This document shows positions 1-5,789 of a stretch of 9,318 bases of DNA, piece by piece. Every line of letters starts with the position of its first letter. Position 1 is the first letter of the stretch. This DNA comes from Agrobacterium fabrum. GTDB lineage: Bacteria; Pseudomonadota; Alphaproteobacteria; Rhizobiales; Rhizobiaceae. The notes below the pieces were generated by a model. The model ran no database searches, had not been told where the DNA came from, and saw only the letters and a list, made by a program, of their open reading frames with translations. The stretch covers positions 1 to 9,318 of the forward strand of contig QFOL01000168.1 in NCBI GenBank assembly GCA_003241215.1. The letters are read 5' to 3'. The position numbers and the translations under genes are program-made.

Positions 1-46
1 CGAGCATGGCCACCAGCGCAATTGCGCCAAACAGTTTTTTCTTCAC
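1..46 (-). CDS. Start of an exported protein gene (partial, runs off left edge)
   Basis: On the minus strand a GTG codon at 46-44 opens the peptide MKKKLFGAIALVAML, which then leaves the window. Three lysines followed by an unbroken hydrophobic stretch is the beginning of a Sec signal peptide or lipoprotein leader. A GGAG ribosome-binding site lies at 56-53, six bases before the GTG, which supports this start. The mature part is outside the window, so the product cannot be named. It is divergent from ubiG and shares the 57-302 intergenic region with it. The start is well supported; the identity is unknown. Confidence 0.55.
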   Translation of the reverse strand, partial: MKKKLFGAIALVAML

Positions 47-56
47 TTCTTTCTCC

Positions 57-302
57 TCAAGCAAAGGCCCGCTTTGCCCTTGTCGGCATCCATCCTGTTA
101 GATGGACGAGCATGCGTTCCGCATACTGCCACGATCGGAAAATACGCGTTCTTCCATGAACGCAGCATGAAACAAATGAGGGGCCGCATCAGTTCCCCTG
201 CGGCAATGGGCGCCCGATAAATCGCTGCCGGAGAAAGTCTCCGGTCTTGACTTCGGGGGGCAATCGTCCGACTTCAATGCAACAGCAATATGGAGCAGAG
301 CC
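57..302. other. Divergent intergenic region between the exported-protein gene and ubiG
   Basis: These 246 bases separate two divergent genes and should hold both promoters, but I could not pick either with confidence. Two small perfect inverted repeats sit on the left-gene side: GCAAAG/CTTTGC (61-66 and 72-77) and TCCATC/GATGGA (89-94 and 101-106, six-base loop). Neither is followed by a T tract, so they are not obvious terminators; they could be leader hairpins or operator half-sites. I see no coding region in this stretch. Confidence 0.35.
292..295 (+). promoter_or_regulatory. Ribosome-binding site of ubiG
   Basis: GGAG ends seven bases before the ATG at 303. It decides the start, because an upstream ATG at 290 in a different frame has no such site and would place this one inside its own coding sequence. 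Confidence 0.6.
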
Positions 303-1105
303 ATGAGCGAGACCGCACAGACGACCGTCGACCAGAGCGAAGTGGATCGCTTCTCCGCGATGGCCGCAGAGTGGTGGAGCCCGACCGGCAAGTTCCGCCC
401 TTCTCCGCGATGGCTGCGGAGTGGTGGAGCCCGACCGGCAAGTTCCGCCCGCTGCACAAATTCAATCCGGTGCGTCTCGAATATATCCGCAACCGCATCT
501 GCGAGAATTTCGGCCGTGACCCGAGGGCGCATCGCCCGCTGGAAGGGCTGCGCGTGCTGGATATCGGTTGCGGCGGCGGGCTTCTGTCCGAGCCCGTGGC
601 CCGCATGGGCGCTACCGTGGTGGGTGCGGATCCCTCAGAAAAGAATATCGGCATCGCCTCCACCCATGCCCGCGAAAGCGGGGTCAGCGTCGATTACCGC
701 GCCGTCACCGCCGAACAGTTGCAGGAAGCCGGCGAGACCTTCGACGTCATCCTCAACATGGAGGTGGTCGAGCATGTGGCCAATGTCGATCTCTTCGTCA
801 CCACCTGCGCGAAAATGGTGCGCCCCGGCGGGCTGATGTTCGCCGCCACGATCAACCGCACGATGAAGGCCAGGGCGCTGGCGATCTTCGCCGCCGAAAA
901 CGTGTTGCGCTGGCTGCCGCGCGGTACACATCAATATGAAAAACTGGTTCGCCCGGAAGAGCTTGAACGGCCGCTGGTGGCGAGCGGCATGGATATCATC
1001 CACCGCACCGGCGTCTTCTACAACGTGCTGCAGGATCGCTGGAACCTCTCGCCGGATATGGACGTCAACTACATGATGCTGGCGAAGCGGCCGGCGCAGG
1101 GGTGA
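303..1105 (+). CDS. ubiG: Ubiquinone biosynthesis O-methyltransferase UbiG, frameshifted by a 50-bp duplication
   Basis: UbiG uses S-adenosylmethionine for both O-methylation steps of ubiquinone synthesis at the inner membrane face. The ATG at 303 has a good GGAG site and gives [20 protein letters not shown], but after 400 the frame is lost: a 50-bp unit is repeated in tandem (351-450), and 50 is not a multiple of three. Downstream of 401 the correct frame continues to the TGA at 1103-1105. Removing one copy gives a 250-residue protein, the usual UbiG length. The continuing frame shows the N-terminal [19 protein letters not shown] segment, SAM motif I (VLDIGCGGG), the acidic post-I residue in VVGADPS, and NMEVVEHV. 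As written the gene is broken. Rescue could come from the ATG at 290, which reads openly into the right frame with an unrelated leader, or from the ATG at 410, which drops the N-terminus. Identity is confident; whether the lesion is real is open. Confidence 0.9.
351..450 (+). repeat. 50-bp direct tandem duplication inside ubiG
   Basis: Positions 351-400 and 401-450 are the same 50-base unit, starting TTCTCCGCGATGG and ending AAGTTCCGCCC. The copies differ at only two places (GCC GCA versus GCT GCG), and both changes are synonymous alanine third positions when each copy is read in its native ubiG frame. The unit encodes [17 protein letters not shown]. Its insertion shifts the ubiG frame by two bases. 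Confidence 0.95.
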
Positions 1106-1141
1106 CGCTGGACGCTAACGAGCGATGGCGTCTGAAGAAAT

Positions 1142-1570
1142 TCAGTTGACGTCGTCGGGTAGCGCCGGCAGCGGTGCGATCTCGATGCCCTCGTCCAGCA
1201 GGGCCTTGGCGTCCTGCGCCGAGGCGTTACCGATGATACCCCGCTCATCCGCTTCGCCATAGTGGATCTTGCGGGCTTCTTCGGGGAACCTGTCGCCGAC
1301 ATCCTCGGCATTGGCGCGGATATTGGCGACGGCCTCACGGATTTTCGCCAGCGCCTCCTTTCTGGCGGTATCCATGGCGAGCGTCTGACGTTCGTCTTTC
1401 TTGCGGGCGGTGGAAACCGAAGGCGCCATCAGCAGCTTGGAGACCTGCACGGAATTGCAGACCGGGCAAGACAAAAAACCGCGCTGCAACTGATTGTCGA
1501 AATCGTCGCTGCCGGCAAACCAGCCTTCGAATTCATGGCCCTTTTCACAGGCCAGCGCATAACGGATCAC
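1142..1570 (-). CDS. DUF1178 family protein with a zinc-ribbon-like N-terminus
   Basis: A 142-residue protein starting at GTG (1570-1568): MIRYALACEKGHEFEGWF. It matches the DUF1178 family of alpha- and betaproteobacteria, whose function is not established. Cys8 and the C35-P-V-C38 pair, with His12 nearby, look like a small metal-binding knuckle. A charged, probably helical middle (about 55-95) and an acidic, proline-containing tail follow. The GTG overlaps the TGA of the upstream amidase gene by four bases (GTGA), so translation is probably coupled and the gene is the last of the comF-grxC-amidase run. It converges on ubiG with 36 bp between the stops and no strong terminator visible. The family call is good; the role is unknown. 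Confidence 0.85.
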   Translation of the reverse strand: MIRYALACEKGHEFEGWFAGSDDFDNQLQRGFLSCPVCNSVQVSKLLMAPSVSTARKKDERQTLAMDTARKEALAKIREAVANIRANAEDVGDRFPEEARKIHYGEADERGIIGNASAQDAKALLDEGIEIAPLPALPDDVN

Positions 1571-2427
1571 GCCGCTTCACCTCCGGCAGGTTTCAGGGGA
1601 ATAACCGTGTCCAGACCGAACTCGCGGGCATTGCGGAGATTGGGAATTTTTCCGCGCGCGGCAGCCACCAGCGATGTGTCGATCTCGGCGAAGATGATCT
1701 CTTCTCCAGTGCCGCCGGCAATGGCCAGAACCTTGCCCCACGGGTCGATGATGATGGAATGGCCGAAGGTCTCCCGCCCGTCCTCATGCACGCCGGCCTG
1801 CGCGGCGGCAATGACGAAAGCGCCGTTTTCAATGGCGCGGGCACGCAGCAGGACCTCCCAGTGCGCCTCCCCCGTCTGGCGGGTGAAAGCCGCCGGAACG
1901 GTCAGAACCTCAGCGCCGGCCAGTGCTTCTGCGCGGAAAAGCTGCGGAAAACGGACGTCGTAGCAGATTGCGAAGCCGAATTTTCCCAACGGAAGTTCGG
2001 CGATACGCGCCACTTCGCCGGGTTGATAAGCAGCGCTTTCACGCCAGCTTTCGCCATTGTCGAGATCAACATCGAACATATGGATCTTGTCATAACTGCA
2101 GATGCGCGAACCGTCGGGCGCGAAGAGAAAACCGCGATTGGCGATCTTGCCATCCGGGCGGGCAATGGCCGTGGAGCCGACATGGACATGAATGCCGAGC
2201 TCGCGGGCAAGACGGGCGGCCGTCGCAACGATGATATCGCCATCGTCATCCCGCAGTTGCGCACGCAGCGCCTGCCGGTCCTTCTGGATCGCGCCCGTCA
2301 TTTCCGGGGTCTGCACATAAACGGCGCCCGCGGCAGCGGCCGCGCGCACCAGCCGTTCCATATCGGCAGCATTTCTTGCCGGATCGACGCCGGAGCGCAT
2401 CTGGATGGCGGCAGCCTTGAAACTCAT
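1567..2427 (-). CDS. Nitrilase-superfamily amidase, probably deaminated glutathione amidase (Nit1-like)
   Basis: A 286-residue carbon-nitrogen hydrolase. The Glu-Lys-Cys triad is intact: E42 in TPEMTG, K114 in YDKIHMFDVD and C155 in ICYDVRFP. The YDKIHMFDVD and ICYDVRFP signatures fit the Nit1/NitFhit branch, whose studied members hydrolyse deaminated glutathione, a side product of transaminases; a general omega-amidase is the alternative. I chose the ATG at 2427-2425 because GGAGG (2437-2433) lies five bases before it, and MSFKAAAIQM is the usual beginning of this family. An ATG four codons further upstream overlaps that site and is less likely. The gene lies 30 bp after grxC and overlaps the DUF1178 gene by four bases. 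Its place beside a glutaredoxin gene supports a glutathione-linked role by inference only. Confidence 0.87.
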   Translation of the reverse strand: MSFKAAAIQMRSGVDPARNAADMERLVRAAAAAGAVYVQTPEMTGAIQKDRQALRAQLRDDDGDIIVATAARLARELGIHVHVGSTAIARPDGKIANRGFLFAPDGSRICSYDKIHMFDVDLDNGESWRESAAYQPGEVARIAELPLGKFGFAICYDVRFPQLFRAEALAGAEVLTVPAAFTRQTGEAHWEVLLRARAIENGAFVIAAAQAGVHEDGRETFGHSIIIDPWGKVLAIAGGTGEEIIFAEIDTSLVAAARGKIPNLRNAREFGLDTVIPLKPAGGEAA

Positions 2428-2432
2428 CACAT

Positions 2433-2437
2433 CCTCC
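2433..2437 (-). promoter_or_regulatory. Ribosome-binding site deciding the amidase start
   Basis: GGAGG on the minus strand lies five bases before the ATG at 2427. It overlaps the alternative ATG at 2439-2437, which argues against that upstream start. Confidence 0.6.
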
Positions 2438-2457
2438 ATGCCCGCAAATCGGGCCGA

Positions 2458-2712
2458 TCAGGCGGCCAGCAGCGCGTCCAGCTTGCCGGCGCGCTCCAGC
2501 GCGTGCAGATCGTCGCAACCGCCCACATGCTGGCCGTTGATGAAGATTTGCGGGAAGGTCGTGCCGCCGGATTTCTCGATCATTTCCTGCCGGTATTCCG
2601 GTGTCGTGGTGGCGTTATATTCGGCATAATCCACGCCCTTGCTGTCCAGCAGCGCCTTGGCGCGCGCGCAATAACCACAAAAATCCCGCGTATAGATCGT
2701 CACCGGTGCCAT
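2458..2712 (-). CDS. grxC: Glutaredoxin 3 (GrxC family), dithiol
   Basis: An 84-residue cytoplasmic glutaredoxin that reduces disulfides or glutathione mixed disulfides with electrons from glutathione. The thioredoxin-like fold is recognised from VTIYTRDFCGYCARAKALL, with the dithiol active site C12-G-Y-C15, the cis-proline segment TTFPQIFI and the glutathione-binding GGCDDL near the C-terminus. The length is typical of Grx3. The ATG at 2712-2710 gives the usual short MAPVTIY beginning; a purine-rich GAGGG lies ten bases upstream. The frame stays open to 2760, but the extra 16 residues do not look like glutaredoxin. It lies between comF (60 bp upstream) and the amidase gene (30 bp downstream), apparently in one leftward transcription unit. 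Confidence 0.92.
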   Translation of the reverse strand: MAPVTIYTRDFCGYCARAKALLDSKGVDYAEYNATTTPEYRQEMIEKSGGTTFPQIFINGQHVGGCDDLHALERAGKLDALLAA

Positions 2713-2772
2713 GTTTTCAAAGCCCTCGCAAACGTGCGGCAAAACGCACGATAAAGTCATGTCATTCAGGTT

Positions 2773-3561
2773 TCATATAGGCCCGGAAATGGCCATTGCA
2801 AAGGTCAAAACCGTCACATCCGCGGCACCGGCCTTGCGCAGGGCGCGGCTTGCCGCACCCACCGTCGCGCCGGTGGTATAGACGTCATCCACCAGCACCA
2901 CGCGCTTGCCATGAACATCGGTTTCCCGGCCGGGCGCAAGCGAGAAAGCGCCGCGCATATTGTCCTGCCGGGCGAGCGCGGAAAGCCCCACCTGCCGCTC
3001 TGTCGGCTTCACGCGTAGCAGTGTGCCGGCAAGCAAGGGTTTGCCGGAGGCCCTGGCGAGATGCCGCGCCAGCTCGGCGGATTGATTGAAACGGCGGCGC
3101 AGGAAACGGTGACGATGCAATGGCACGGGTACGATGCAATCACAGGCATCCACCGCTCCGTCGCTTGCCCGCAGCATCCACAACGCCATCAGGCGGGCGA
3201 GGTCGGTCCTGTCCTGATATTTCAGCCGGTGCACCAGCTTGCGGGCGGCTCCCTCATGGCTGGCGACGGCGCGCAGCCGGTCGAAGGGCGGCGGCTCGGC
3301 AATCGCCCGCGCGCTGACAAAACCCTCTCCGTGATCCCGCGCAAAGGGAATGCCGAGAACCTCGCAGAACGGGTGATCGATAAAGGCCACATCACGCCAG
3401 CAATCGGGACACAAAGCCCCTTCGCTGCCGGTCATGCGATTGCAGCCGGCGCAGGTCGGCGGGTAAACGAGGCGGAAGACCGAGCGCAACACGCCGTCTG
3501 CCGCCGACAAGGCCGCGGACTTCGATAGCAACCCCGAAAACAGACTTTCACCAGCGCCCAT
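2773..3561 (-). CDS. comF: ComF family phosphoribosyltransferase-like protein
   Basis: About 262 residues. The ComF family combines an N-terminal four-cysteine zinc knuckle with a type I phosphoribosyltransferase fold and is linked to DNA uptake in naturally competent bacteria; its biochemical role in rhizobia is not settled. Here the knuckle is C37-x2-C40 and C51-x2-C54 (PPTCAGC, LCPDC). The middle shows DCIVPVPLHRHRFLRRRFNQ, and the PRPP-binding loop VVLVDDVYTTGAT spans about 221-233. The start is uncertain. I prefer the ATG at 3561-3559 because the 31 residues encoded upstream (frame open to 3654) look unlike the family, but no strong ribosome-binding site precedes it. It is the first gene of the leftward run with grxC, the amidase and DUF1178, and is divergent from the methyltransferase gene. 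Confidence 0.88.
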   Translation of the reverse strand: MGAGESLFSGLLSKSAALSAADGVLRSVFRLVYPPTCAGCNRMTGSEGALCPDCWRDVAFIDHPFCEVLGIPFARDHGEGFVSARAIAEPPPFDRLRAVASHEGAARKLVHRLKYQDRTDLARLMALWMLRASDGAVDACDCIVPVPLHRHRFLRRRFNQSAELARHLARASGKPLLAGTLLRVKPTERQVGLSALARQDNMRGAFSLAPGRETDVHGKRVVLVDDVYTTGATVGAASRALRKAGAADVTVLTFAMAISGPI

Positions 3562-3704
3562 GAGGTTGACTTTACCGCCGAACGGGTGCCTTTGCGAGGG
3601 CGATAGTTCTATCCCGACACCGGGAAAACGATGCCCTGAGCGGCATGAGACCAACGATACGGCCCGCCGATCCCGAAGGCGCTTAAGGCCGAGCAGGCAA
3701 GACG

Positions 3705-4586
3705 ATGGATATTCTCTTTGACCAGGCCCTGATCGAACAAAACCGCCGCCGGGCGTGGGCCAGGCGCGACGACAAGGCTCTGTTTCTTCTCGATATGGCG
3801 GCCGAAGAACTGGCCGACAGGCTCGCCATCGTCGAGCGCCAGTTCGAGACCGCGATCGAACTTCACGGCGGAACCGGCGTCACTGCCCGGCGGCTGGCGG
3901 AAACCGGCAAGGTGGATAACATTCGCCGTATCGAAACCGAAAGCTCTTTTGCAACGGATGCGAATATTCCCGAGGCCGCTTCCATGGAGCATCTGCCGCT
4001 TGAGGAAGCCTCCGCCAATCTCATCGTTTCACCGCTTGCCCTGCATCTGACCAACGACACGCCCGGTGCACTGATACAGATCCGGCGGGCATTAAAACCG
4101 GATGGCCTGTTTCTCGGCGCCATTCCCGGCAGCGGCACCCTGCAGGAACTGCGCGACGTGCTGCTGACGGCAGAGGCGGAACTGACCGGTGGCGCGAGCC
4201 CGCGTGTCATTCCCTTCGCCGATGTGCGCGATGTCGGCGCGCTGCTGCAACGGGCAGGTTTTGCGCTGCCCGTTACCGATGCGGAAAGCTACACGGTGCG
4301 TTACGATTCGATTTTTCCGCTGATGCGCGATCTGCGCGCCATGGGCATGGCCAATCCGCTGGCGAGCCGCAGTAGGAAACCGCTCAACCGCGCCTTTTTC
4401 CTGCGCGCGGCGGAGCTTTACGCCGAGCGATATTCGGATCCCGACGGGCGAATAAGGGCGACATTTTCCATCATCTATGTATCAGGCTGGGCGCCGCATG
4501 AAAGCCAGCAGAAACCGCTGAAACCCGGCTCCGCCAAGGTTCGGCTTGCAGATGCCTTGAAGACAACGGAGGTGAAGCTGTCCTGA
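3705..4586 (+). CDS. BioC/NDUFAF5-like SAM-dependent methyltransferase-fold protein
   Basis: 293 residues with a class I methyltransferase fold. The glycine-rich SAM segment is IELHGGTGV (51-59); motif II/III is represented by LIVSPLALHLTNDTPGALIQ and ALKPDGLFLGAIPG (to about 142). The C-terminus, with YVSGWAPHESQQKPLKPGSAK, is a hallmark of the alphaproteobacterial group related to mitochondrial NDUFAF5. Human NDUFAF5 hydroxylates an arginine of the complex I subunit NDUFS7, so a role in complex I assembly is plausible but inferred; automatic annotation may call it BioC-like. Motif I is degenerate compared with ordinary methyltransferases (HGGTG instead of D-x-GxGxG), in line with an altered chemistry. 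A GCAGG site lies seven bases before the ATG. It is divergent from comF and ends four bases from the convergent pilin gene. Confidence 0.83.
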   Translation: MDILFDQALIEQNRRRAWARRDDKALFLLDMAAEELADRLAIVERQFETAIELHGGTGVTARRLAETGKVDNIRRIETESSFATDANIPEAASMEHLPLEEASANLIVSPLALHLTNDTPGALIQIRRALKPDGLFLGAIPGSGTLQELRDVLLTAEAELTGGASPRVIPFADVRDVGALLQRAGFALPVTDAESYTVRYDSIFPLMRDLRAMGMANPLASRSRKPLNRAFFLRAAELYAERYSDPDGRIRATFSIIYVSGWAPHESQQKPLKPGSAKVRLADALKTTEVKLS

Positions 4587-4590
4587 GCGA

Positions 4591-4773
4591 TCAGCCCGAT
4601 GGTTTCAACTCGGCTAAAGTATCGACGATGAACTGAAACACGGCGTTGATATTGGTGCTGATGTCACCCGCGCCAGCGATGAGGGCGGCGGAAAGCAGCC
4701 CCGCGATCAAGCCGTATTCAATCGCTGTGGCGCCGTCTTCGTTTTTGCAAAAATTCATAAAAAAATGCAGCAC
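4591..4773 (-). CDS. Flp/Fap-type type IVb pilin, orphan
   Basis: A 60-residue class IVb prepilin. The processing motif G14|ATAIEY (G/xxxxEY, Glu at mature position 5, then Tyr) is perfect and is followed by a hydrophobic helix (GLIAGLLSAALIAGAG). After cleavage by a TadV/CpaA-type peptidase the mature pilin would have 46 residues. I chose GTG (4773-4771) because GGGGA lies seven bases upstream and it gives the normal 14-residue leader. The ATG at 4758-4756 would leave only nine residues before the cleavage point and has no clear ribosome-binding site. No tad/cpa assembly gene is in the window, so it is an orphan that must rely on a Tad system elsewhere or have another role. It stops four bases from the methyltransferase stop, in convergent orientation. 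The family is confident; the start is moderately so. Confidence 0.82.
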   Translation of the reverse strand: MLHFFMNFCKNEDGATAIEYGLIAGLLSAALIAGAGDISTNINAVFQFIVDTLAELKPSG

Positions 4774-4780
4774 AGGATAT

Positions 4781-4785
4781 TCCCC
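4781..4785 (-). promoter_or_regulatory. Ribosome-binding site supporting the GTG start of the pilin
   Basis: GGGGA on the minus strand is seven bases upstream of the GTG at 4773. The downstream ATG at 4758 is preceded by a run of T on the coding strand and lacks a comparable site. Confidence 0.45.
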
Positions 4786-4888
4786 ATCCACCATCCGGTG
4801 CGTTCCGACAACCGGCATCTGCCCTGTTGAAATTGGCGCTATCCTAGGTCGGCGATGTGAGGAATCCGTTACCGTTGATGGTAAACGA

Positions 4889-5203
4889 TCAGCAACCGCT
4901 CTCGTTGCTGTAACCCGTGACCACACAAGGCATATCCGGCATCGGCTGGGTGACGCTGCGGCGGATGGAATAGGTCTTGCCCATATCGGTCTTCTTGATG
5001 GAGCCCGTGCTGATCATATCGTAATTGTCGGGAAACTGCGCCACCCGCGTGGAGGATTTTCCGGCAAGCATGGGAGTGACGATGAGCGAGAGCGCAATAA
5101 CCGCCGTGCCGAAAAGCAGCGCCACATTGAGCACGCCGGTGCGACGGGATTTGTCGGAATACAAGTGACGACCTTCCACCGTCTTCCAGAAATCCTCGTT
5201 CAT
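4889..5203 (-). CDS. Small single-pass membrane protein, rhizobial hypothetical
   Basis: 104 residues, no recognised enzymatic domain. Residues 1-22 are polar and end in the basic cluster KSRR; 24-47 are one clear transmembrane helix (VLNVALLFGTAVIALSLIVTPML); the rest is soluble and ends in a C-terminal Cys. By the positive-inside rule the N-terminus is cytoplasmic and the tail periplasmic, where Cys93 and Cys104 could form a disulfide. A TGSI tetrapeptide lies at 66-69. The ATG at 5203-5201 is preceded by GAGG at six bases; a TTG two codons upstream is also open but less likely. It lies upstream of the pilin gene on the same strand with 115 bp between them, so a functional link to the pilin is possible but unproven. 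It is a real gene by start signal and composition; its function is unknown. Confidence 0.7.
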   Translation of the reverse strand: MNEDFWKTVEGRHLYSDKSRRTGVLNVALLFGTAVIALSLIVTPMLAGKSSTRVAQFPDNYDMISTGSIKKTDMGKTYSIRRSVTQPMPDMPCVVTGYSNESGC

Positions 5204-5375
5204 GACCAACCTCGTCTCGCGCAGTTTACCGCTTCTTTAGCTTAACAATCTGCCAGAGGGTGCTGAACGATCTCTTAACACAGCCCCGTTTTGGCACGGC
5301 AAACCGCTGACAACAGCGCATTTTCACGAAGCTGTGACGGGATAATATGCGAGGGGCTTCGGGCGACTTCCGATT

Positions 5376-5789
5376 CTACAGCAAATCCTGCAGGAAGGGG
5401 ATGAGCGGCTCATCGGCCGGCGGCATGGGGTAATCGCGCAGCGCCTGCGGTTTCACCCATTTCAGCGCCTGTCCTTCACGGCCATGCGCAATGCCCTCAT
5501 AACGGCGGCAGACGTAAAGCGGCATCAGGAGGTGAAAGGTCTCATAGGTGTGGCTCGCAAATGTCAGCGGCGCGAGGCAGGCGACCTTGGTTTTGATGCC
5601 CAGCTCCTCGTCCAGCTCGCGGACAAGGGTTTCCTCCGGCGTCTCGCCATGCTCAACCTTGCCGCCCGGAAATTCCCACAGGCCCGCAAGCGACTTTCCT
5701 TCCGGGCGTTGCGCCAGAAGAATGCGACCATCCTGATCGAGAAGCGCGCAGGCGGCAACCAGCAGGATTTTTTTGCCAGCCTCGCTCAT
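5376..5789 (-). CDS. mutT: MutT-type Nudix hydrolase (8-oxo-dGTP diphosphatase)
   Basis: 137 residues. MutT removes oxidised guanine nucleotides (8-oxo-dGTP to the monophosphate plus pyrophosphate) before DNA polymerase can use them. The Nudix box is complete: G43-x5-E49-x7-R57-E58-L-x-E61-E62-x-G64-I65. It is preceded by the MutT-like LLAQRPEGKSLAGLWEFPGGK segment. The length and the N-terminal KKILLVAACALLDQDGRILL fit bacterial MutT rather than larger Nudix families. Its ATG (5789-5787) overlaps the TGA of the GNAT gene by four bases (ATGA), so it is translationally coupled as the last gene of the argJ-GNAT-mutT run. No clear terminator follows the TAG at 5378. Confidence 0.92.
   Translation of the reverse strand: MSEAGKKILLVAACALLDQDGRILLAQRPEGKSLAGLWEFPGGKVEHGETPEETLVRELDEELGIKTKVACLAPLTFASHTYETFHLLMPLYVCRRYEGIAHGREGQALKWVKPQALRDYPMPPADEPLIPFLQDLL

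Noticed and set aside
246..278. Possible ubiG promoter with CTTGAC at 246-251
   Set aside because: No acceptable -10 box at 16-19 bases; the nearest AT-rich hexamer (TTCAAT, 273-278) is about 21 bases away.
98..663. Long open frames on the minus strand opposite the 5' part of ubiG
   Set aside because: Low-complexity, Arg/Ser-rich translations without family features; they are antisense shadows of a high-GC gene and a promoter region.
290..1105. Reading ubiG as an intact 271-residue gene from the ATG at 290
   Set aside because: The first ~38 codons are unrelated to UbiG, the ATG has no ribosome-binding site, and the frame is explained by the 50-bp duplication; the true start is 303.
2458..2712. 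Phe before the cis-proline in the glutaredoxin (TTFPQ instead of TVPQ) as an anomaly
   Set aside because: To my recollection rhizobial GrxC proteins commonly carry this variant, so it is not unusual for the group.
1759..2754. Long plus-strand open frame across the amidase and grxC genes
   Set aside because: It is antisense to two genes with intact catalytic motifs, and its translation resembles no protein family.
3566..3600. TTGACT upstream of the NDUFAF5-like gene as a promoter
   Set aside because: No -10-like sequence at proper spacing, so I could not support a promoter there.
4869..4884. TTACC-GTTGAT-GGTAA inverted repeat just after the stop of the small membrane protein gene
   Set aside because: Stem of only five bp and no T tract; too weak to call as a terminator or operator.
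5241..5278. Two TTAA elements upstream of the membrane protein as a CtrA site
   Set aside because: The spacing does not match TTAA-N7-TTAA, so CtrA control is not supported.
5305..5318. CGCTG-ACAA-CAGCG hairpin in the 5204-5375 intergenic region
   Set aside because: A five-bp perfect stem is expected by chance in GC-rich DNA, and no T tract or regulator motif accompanies it.
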